Both the position numbers and the translations under genes were made by a program. The notes under the pieces are model-generated. The model did no database searches. It saw only the letters and a list, made by a program, of their open reading frames with translations, and was not told where the DNA came from. Positions 58,393-64,000 of a DNA stretch of 64,000 nt are shown here, piece after piece (position 1 is the first letter of the stretch; the number at the start of each line of letters is the position of its first letter). The DNA is from Archivesica marissinica (Eukaryota > Mollusca > Bivalvia > Venerida > Vesicomyidae), in assembly GCA_014843695.1 (NCBI GenBank), contig CM026402.1:12701512-12765511 (forward strand), given 5' to 3'.

Positions 58393-58678
58393 GTGTGTTT
58401 TTACGTTTATTTATCGTCGCTACCGGCTGCCCATATGAGCGACGCCTCCTGAAGAGATTAGTTATTTTAGATTTTGGAGGATAGTGCATGATACGGACAG
58501 AGACCCATTCCAGAATCTCCTCTGGTTCTTTTACGTGCACGATGTACAGCACCGACACGAGATCTCGGCTTAACGTCCCATCTGAAAGACTGTTAATTCT
58601 AATAGGGTCAGACGGGGGATCGAACCTGCGATCCCTGGATTACCAGTCCAGCATGTTACCACTGGACTGCATATCGCC
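58393..58678 (-). mobile_element. SINE-A, full length, with target duplication
   Basis: Reverse: TTTTTACGTTTATTTATCGT, CACGAGATCTCGGCTTAACG, GACGGGGGATCGAACCTGCG, TACCAGTCCAGCATGTTACC. TCCTCCCACATAC flanks it exactly (58380-58392 and 58679-58691). Confidence 0.95.
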
Positions 58679-58691
58679 TCCTCCCACATAC

Positions 58692-59479
58692 TGGCGGACA
58701 TCGAGCTTATATTATACCCTCCAAACTGCCCACTGTGAGATGCACAGTTTAAAGTGTGCAATTCCCATCCGAACGCGTGCAGAGAACGATGTATCGATCG
58801 CATCGCGCACTCCTGACCGTGCAATTCCCATTGGGAAAGAATGCTACGCATTGTGTACTGATAAAACGAACGCTGCAATGGGTCTGCAATAATTTATGAT
58901 TCAATTAAATAAAGAAAGGCTTTAAATCAATGACTAGTACCTCAAGTTCACTGACATTTTAGTATAGAAAAGTAAACAGAAATGAGATTCTGTAACTATG
59001 CAAATGACCAGGATGTAAGTTTACCAACATGGCTGCCACCATTACATCACAGTGGTTAGCAGAGTTTCTAAATAAAGTTTACACACAAAATACGGCAATT
59101 ACATGAATATTACCACATCAGATTAACTTAAGTAAACATAGATTACAATCATACATGGATACAATTGTATGACACACGTAAATAAAGGTAAATTTGACTA
59201 GAACATTACATGTATATAAGTGTTGATCTCAAATACTGGGGTATTACAATATATTCAGTTGATCACCTTAACAGCACTAGTTAGTTTTAAACATTATTTT
59301 ATACTCTTAACGGTCAACTATAAACTGTTCATGTGATGACCAGTCTGTTAGAACTATGCTTGTTGGAAATGTTCCAAATCTGGAGTAATAATTATTCTTT
59401 AGCGTATAAACAAAGTATTTATTTGTACTCATTGTTTCATTTCCAATGTCAACGTTAGTTAAAACTTCTGTTTATGAAA
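58692..59479. other. Unassigned; one solo 54-bp monomer
   Basis: Only the stray monomer at 59253-59295 was recognised. The frame at 58488-58892 reads SINE-A backwards and on into unique sequence. Confidence 0.45.
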
Positions 59480-59597
59480 TATCACTGGCCCCATGTGTAC
59501 ACACCCTTGTATAATATTTTGCTACATTTTATGTCATGTTGTTACCTTGTATTGTAGCCTGGGATTAAATAAATGTAAATGTTGTTGTTGTTATTTT
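59480..59597 (+). mobile_element. Probable LINE 3' tail
   Basis: GTAGCCTGGGATTAAATAAA followed by TGTAAATGTTGTTGTTGTT looks like a LINE 3' UTR ending in a short microsatellite. No coding part is visible upstream. Confidence 0.4.
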
Positions 59598-59723
59598 AAT
59601 ATTTTTATAATATGTAAATAAGAAATGAACATTTCACATATAAATGAACAGCAGTGTGTAGACTGAACAGGATTAGAACGGAATAAGCATAGATTTTCTT
59701 CGTATCAATTAGTTGATATATGC

Positions 59724-60076
59724 TAGAGGACATAGAAAACGTACACTTCTGATAAGTGTGTGTTTTACATGGAAAATAATAACTACATATATACATACAT
59801 CGTTTTAAACATTTTGGAATATTTTTAGTTGTTCATTTTGTGTTTTGTAATAAAGATGTCATATATCTTTGATGGAATCCTTCGTATTTCGTTTTCATGT
59901 AATAATACTAGGTCTCGTGTCGGTGCTATACACCGTGCACGCAAAAGAACAAGAGGAGATTCTGGAATGTGTCTCTGTCTGTATCATTGCACTATCCAAC
60001 AATCGAAACTGACTAATCTCTTCTTGAGGCGTCGTTCAAATGAGCAACCGGTAGCGACGATAAATAAACGTAAAAC
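59724..60076. mobile_element. MITE-36 left part joined to SINE-A
   Basis: 59724-59907 matches MITE-36 (ATATGCTAGAGGACATAGAA, AAGTGTGTGTTTTACATGG, GGAATCCTTCGTATTTCG) but lacks the right end. From ~59908 it is a 5'-truncated SINE-A on the plus strand (GGTCTCGTGTCGGTGCTATA to CGACGATAAATAAACGTAAA). Confidence 0.82.
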
Positions 60077-60127
60077 AAAAATCAAACCACTGGTGAAGAA
60101 CTGTTTGTGAAGCAGTAAAAGATAAGA

Positions 60128-60318
60128 TACTGATGGTCACGGGTTTAGCCCCGCTCAGACCAAATATCTTTATACTTATTAAAACGTTGGCAGTTTCTTA
60201 CGGAGGTTGGTGCACAAAGTATTGGTTAACCGCTGGAGCCTGCCCAGGAAATGTGTTGTTATGTAAACTGCCGTCGCTCAAATGGGCAACCGGTAGCAAC
60301 GTTAAATAAACTTACATA
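60128..60318 (+). mobile_element. SINE-D, 5'-truncated
   Basis: ATGGTCACGGGTTTAGCCCC (B box), GTTGGCAGTTTCTTACGGAG, TAACCGCTGGAGCCTGCCCA, GGAAATGTGTT, then the tail CGTCGCTCAAATGGGCAACC and GCAACGTTAAATAAAC. Confidence 0.82.
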
Positions 60319-60570
60319 AAACAAAGATAAGAGAACAGAATATGTACTCAGATAAAAATCGACTCGACAGTCTATTTGGAGACATGTTCAGTCTGGCTGA
60401 CGTGAACTCTGGGAGCGGTAGTACCACTACAGAATGGAGTTCCAGAGAATGGTAAAAGGATTACTTGTAGTTTCACGAAATTCTGTTTGACGATGTCTTA
60501 GTGTGCAGAGCTGACGGCCTTTCATACTGCCTATATACTTAGATGAGATGTATGGTCATTCAGCATAGAA
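60319..60570. other. Unassigned sequence
   Basis: No coding or repeat signal recognised. Confidence 0.4.
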
Positions 60571-60862
60571 GTCAGATACAGCCTGGTAACACTCTGGACT
60601 AGGACTCCAGGGATCGCAGGTTCGATCCCCCGTCTGACCATAATATAATTAACAGTCTTTCAAATGGGACGTTAAACCGAGATCTCGTGTCGGTGCTTTA
60701 CACCGTGCACGTAAAAGAACAGGATGATACTTGGAATGGCTCTCTCTCTGAATCATTGCACTATCCTCCTAAATATAAAATGACTAATCTCTTCATGAGG
60801 CGTCGCTCGTGCGGACAACCGGTATCGACGATAAATAAACGTAAAACATACACACAAAGTTT
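60571..60862 (+). mobile_element. SINE-A with altered anticodon arm
   Basis: GCCTGGTAACACTCTGGACT, loop CTAGGAC in place of CTGGTAA, B box GGTTCGATCCCCCGTCTG, body CTCGTGTCGGTGCTTTACAC, tail hairpin loop CGTGCGGACAACCGG, AAACGTAAAACATACACAC. It lies immediately upstream of a LINE RT remnant. Confidence 0.9.
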
Positions 60863-60869
60863 GATACCA

Positions 60870-61182
60870 GTTTAATATCGTCGTCTACTCGGTAAAACCA
60901 GACATCAGACAGATATGTACTGCTATAGTACCGGTGCATTTGTTCATTGTCCTGCATTGGCAAACTGTATAATTCATTCATTAGCAAAATGCTGACTGTC
61001 TATTTTGAAAGCATCGGATTACTGGCAGACGAATGTAACGGATTTAGGGCAAAATGATTGTGCAGGGATCACATATACGTCTTGAATAGCCTAATCAGAC
61101 ACAATAATCCCTTAGATGCAGCTTTTTCATTGACATGAAGAAATGTTTTGACTTCATCGACCGAGACATGTTGCTATAGTAC
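60870..61182 (+). pseudogene. LINE reverse transcriptase remnant
   Basis: Conceptual reading shows SSTR..., YR.ICSLSCIGKLYNSFI, SIGLLADECNGFRAK, a stop (61054-61056), DHIYVLNSLIRHNN, then after a one-base shift FFIDMKKCFDFIDRDMLL. These are the first RT motifs (NGFR..., the FIDxxKxFDxIDR block). YADD and everything after are missing: at ~61182 the sequence turns into 28S rRNA. One or two more stops lie near the start. Dead copy. Confidence 0.88.
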
Positions 61183-61189
61183 GCTTAGG

Positions 61190-61281
61190 ATAACTAGGTA
61201 ACGCAGGTGTCCTAAGGTGGGCTCAGCGAGGACGGAAACCTCACGTAGAGCAAAAGGGTAAATGCCCACTTGATTTTGTGT
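61190..61281 (+). rRNA. 28S rRNA fragment (domain V), pseudogene
   Basis: GGTAACGCAGGTGTCCTAAG, GCTCAGCGAGGACGGAAACC, GTAGAGCAAAAGGG and CTTGATTTTG match the highly conserved large-subunit rRNA stretch that in animals reads GGTAACGCAGGTGTCCTAAG..., with scattered C/T and G/A changes. Only ~85-90 bp are present, so it is not a working rRNA gene. It abuts the LINE RT remnant. Confidence 0.88.
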
Positions 61282-61486
61282 TGAATTGACGTCACTCAAT
61301 ATTTACTCCCGTTGGCTATGCCCACAGCACAAGACAGGTAAATCGGCTTAAAAATCAGTAGGCGGTGTTTCGGATTAAAAATTAAAAATATATTATCATG
61401 ATATCGATAAATATCTACCCGAATTACCTGTACTGATAGCGATTGGCCTTGTACGTCACTGTCAAGTTATCATAAACGTACAGTCC

Positions 61487-61735
61487 GCATACGTGGTCGA
61501 GTGGTTAAGGTCGCTGACTTGTATACCACTGTAACTTAGCATCACTGATGGTCACGGGTTCGAGCCCCGCTCAAGCCGTGTCTCATTTATATGAAAAAGT
61601 TGGCAGTTTCTTACGGAGGTTGGTGCATCAAGTACTGGTTAACCGCTGGAGCCTGACCGCCGGCGATATAGCCCGAAATGGTGCTGATGCAGGCGTAAAA
61701 CCCGAAATATAACAATATATCCTAAACGTACAGCA
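61487..61735 (+). mobile_element. SINE-D with a different 3' tail
   Basis: Head GTCCGCATACGTGGTCGAGT, GGTTAAGGTCGCTGACTTGT, an extended arm, B box ACGGGTTCGAGCCCCGC; core GTTGGCAGTTTCTTACGGAG and TAACCGCTGGAGCCTGACC. In place of the A/D tail it ends GGCGATATAGCCCGAAATGG and GCGTAAAACCCGAAATATAA. Confidence 0.82.
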
Positions 61736-61792
61736 TACCAGTTACTACTGCACAACATTGACTTGTCATTGTATCACTCAATTAACACATAT

Positions 61793-62080
61793 GTGGAAGT
61801 CGTGATAGCGTAGTGGAAGTCGTGATAGCGCCGTGGAAGTCGTAATAGCGCAGTGGAAGTCGTGATAGCGCCGTGGAAGTCGTGATATCGCCGTGGTAGT
61901 CCGTTCGCTTCAGGTGCGAAAGGTCCGGTGTTCGAGCCCCGCTGGAGCCTTTACGAGCGTACCTTAGGCAATGAATTTAAATTCCACGTGCTTCTTCTCT
62001 ATCCCTCGAGGCAATGGATTCCTTCAGGAATGAGTAATAACTTGTTTCGCAATCGAAATAAAATAAATGTCTTTAAAAAA
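61793..62080 (+). mobile_element. SINE-C with five tandem A-box units
   Basis: GTGGAAGTCGTGATAGCGCC repeats five times with step 20 (61793-61892), then the head continues (GTTCGCTTCAGGTGCGAAAG, GTTCGAGCCCCGCTGGAGCC). Core and tail are partly decayed (CTTGTTTCGCAATCGAAATA), with an A-run end. Confidence 0.92.
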
Positions 62081-62103
62081 AAAACATATACATCAGTTCA
62101 GTG

Positions 62104-62335
62104 TTGTTCATTCGAATAAATAACATGCTAACTGATTGTTCATTCGAGTACATAACAAGCTAACTGATTGTTCATTCGAGTACATAACAAGCTAACCCAT
62201 TGTTCATTCTAGTACATAACAAGCTAACTGAGTGTTCATTCGAGTAAATAACAAGCTAACTGATTGTTCATTCGAGTAAATAACAAGCTAACTGAGTGTT
62301 CATTCGAGTACATAACAAGCTAACTGATTGTTCGA
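62104..62335. repeat. 32-bp tandem repeat, ~7 copies
   Basis: Unit: TTGTTCATTCGAGTACATAA, CAAGCTAACTGA; some copies have GAGTAAATAA. Confidence 0.94.
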
Positions 62336-63079
62336 TTTCTCATCTGGACTGAATCAGGGTTGTACGTTTCCGTTTCCCGTCTTCGCAAATAATGGTGTAC
62401 AAGTAATTTCAAGTTCTGTGTGTTACGTTAGTATAGCTCAGAACGTATGTCTTAACAATACTTGGCACAACATTGTGTGTTCGAATTATTGGTGCATATA
62501 AAGATGTTCACATGACTGTGAGTGCGTGCTTGGTCATGTGATATGGTTCGATTGATCGTCAGTTCTATGCTTGGCTTCGATCGTATCGCAAGCAATTTCG
62601 CTATTCAAAGTCGAATTGTTTCGGGAATGAGATCTATGAACGGGTTTCCATATTGATTTAAATGTTAAAATCGAATTGAATTCAGATTCGTTATCGTTAT
62701 GCGTACCATGTAGTATATCGTAAAACAATCAAATCATATATATGTTGTTAGTAAAATATATGAGATTTCCCAGAGGTACATTGGATACAGTTTTCTATTG
62801 TTAGTAAAATATATGAAACATCCCTGAGGTACATTGGATACAGTTTTCCAGAGTTTTTTTACATTATCATTAATTATTTTTTACCTCTGGTTTTTACCCT
62901 GGTCCCGTGTACCTCGGTCGGCTCCAATGCTATATTTCATGTATTCGACTATATGTACGTAGTACAGTCAACGATATTTGAAAACATTTGTTTTGTACTT
63001 GTAATTAACCTCTCGTCATGAATAAACGATCGCAAGTCTTGCCCATTGCAAACAGAGTTTGAGTTTTGTATGTGGTGTA
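62336..63079. other. Unassigned; one ~58-bp tandem duplication
   Basis: TTGTTAGTAAAATATATGA..GAGGTACATTGGATACAG occurs twice at ~62741-62846. Nothing else recognised. Confidence 0.5.
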
Positions 63080-63339
63080 GCTAAGACCCAATGATCTTGA
63101 CATTGGAATATCAATGGCTGATACCAAGATATCGATTCTTATATATGCTGATGACATTGTTCTAATATCTGCTTCAGAAGGCACATTGCAATCATTACTA
63201 AACACACTTCATGAATCGTGCAAACTATGGAGGGTAATAATAAATACAGACGAATCGAAGTACATGCACTTCCGAATGGGTAGAACACAACGTACCGAGT
63301 CCGTCTTCAAGCTAGGTGACACTATCTTATATATATCGC
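63080..63339 (+). pseudogene. LINE reverse transcriptase remnant with YADD box
   Basis: NDLDIGISMADTKISILIYA then DDIVLISASEGTLQSLLNTL, HESCKLWRVIINTDESKYMH, FRMGRTQR. YADD is the catalytic motif C of RT, and the following NTLHE.CK.WRV.IN..KSK pattern is typical of LINE RTs. Codons before NDL are decayed. A SINE-B interrupts it at ~63340; beyond it the phrase DTSRQYL / YVGEGGFNVNCEV (63605-63680, shifted) looks like the next RT segment. Confidence 0.88.
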
Positions 63340-63592
63340 TGTCCGATCCGATTAGCGCAGTGGTTAGCGCGCTCGCTTCTCTCCAATGCAACCCGGGTTC
63401 GATCCTCGGACCAGGAAGTATGTGGGATGGTACGGTGGTCGCCATATCGGACATGTGTGCTCTCTCCGGGTACTCCGGTTTCCTTCCACACGAATGACCA
63501 CATAAACGCTTATATCCGCGTCAACGATAGTGATTAATATAGGTTGTTAGAATTTGCTTCGCAATCGTTGTAAAATAAATAATGTTTAAACT
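63340..63592 (+). mobile_element. SINE-B (V-SINE) inside a LINE
   Basis: GTCCGATCCGATTAGCGCAG, GGTTAGCGCGCTCGCTTCTC, GGGTTCGATCCTCGGACC, CTCTCCGGGTACTCCGGTTT, TGCTTCGCAATCGTTGTAAA. TATCTTA near both edges is a weak target-duplication candidate. Confidence 0.92.
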
Positions 63593-63718
63593 TTTTTTTT
63601 TTAATATCTTAGATACTTCTCGCCAATATCTATGTAGGAGAAGGAGGATTTAATGTAAACTGTGAAGTACCAGCACATTGACAGGTGTGAGTGCTATGTT
63701 ATCTAACCAATACAATAC
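63593..63718 (+). pseudogene. Probable continuation of the interrupted LINE RT
   Basis: GATACTTCTCGCCAATATCT and GGAGAAGGAGGATTTAATG can be read as LINE protein (see 63080 entry) with one shift. It ends where SINE-C begins. Confidence 0.5.
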
Positions 63719-63945
63719 AAGTCATGATAGCGTAGTGGTAGCGCGTTCGCTTCAGGTGCGAAATGTGCGGAATTCGAGCCCCGCTATAGGAGTTACGATT
63801 GTGCCATTATGTAAGGCGCTTAAATTCCGCATTGCCTTTTCTCTCTCACCCTCGTTGTCATGGATTCCATCAAGAATGAGGTATCGAGAGTGATTAATAT
63901 AAGTTGTAAGAACATGTTTCGCAATCCAGCTAAAATACATTTGTA
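63719..63945 (+). mobile_element. SINE-C, full length
   Basis: GTCATGATAGCGTAGTGGTA, GTTCGCTTCAGGTGCGAAAT, ATTCGAGCCCCGC, TCATGGATTCCATCAAGAAT, GAGTGATTAATATAAGTTG, GTTTCGCAATCCAGC. Confidence 0.92.
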
Positions 63946-64000
63946 TATATTAATGCATATAGAGCGGTCGCTGATTCTTAGTACATACTTATCATATCAT

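Overview
The window looks like gene-free, AT-rich, repeat-dense DNA from an invertebrate animal, most likely a mollusc. This rests on many tRNA-headed SINEs, one of which carries the 'CTCCGGGTACTCCGG' block of V-SINEs (compare RUDI of molluscs), on LINE-type reverse transcriptase remnants, and on very long simple-sequence arrays. The species call is inference. I found no host protein-coding gene, no intact tRNA gene and no bacterial feature. Almost every long open frame is a tandem repeat read through (36, 12, 54 or 4 bp units, or SINE bodies).

Layout. 1-6.5 kb: MITEs with clear terminal inverted repeats, SINEs, and a 36-bp minisatellite that grew from a MITE end. 6.5-8.9 kb: a MITE, a LINE 3' end with a ~1 kb GATA tract, another MITE. 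9-13 kb: 88-bp and 50-bp tandem arrays, SINEs and a full MITE. 13-20.6 kb: SINE clusters, a hAT-like non-autonomous element, a TGTA-rich array, a SINE carrying a 13-copy internal array, and a LINE C-terminal remnant split by a SINE. 20.7-28.2 kb: 12-, 17- and 64-bp arrays (the last ~2.7 kb, with higher-order structure). 28-41 kb: mixed MITEs, SINEs, a 46-bp array and local duplications. 41-52 kb: ~0.9 kb GCGT, ~3.1 kb of a 37-bp satellite, and a ~2.65 kb compound GACA/CGGT microsatellite. 52-64 kb: nested SINEs, MITEs, 54- and 32-bp arrays, two LINE RT remnants and a 28S rRNA fragment.

How the parts work together. At least six SINE types (called A-F here) can be recognised, and they share modules. 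A and D share one 3' tail, B and C share another, and D and F share a central block. Each shared tail contains a small hairpin. Since SINEs are mobilised by LINE enzymes that recognise the RNA 3' end, this points to a few LINE partners driving many SINE heads. The RT remnants show that LINEs were present. Two MITE families have near-identical ends (TTAAAGC..CATTACATCG) and probably used one transposase. Many insertions still have target-site duplications, so nesting order can be read directly.
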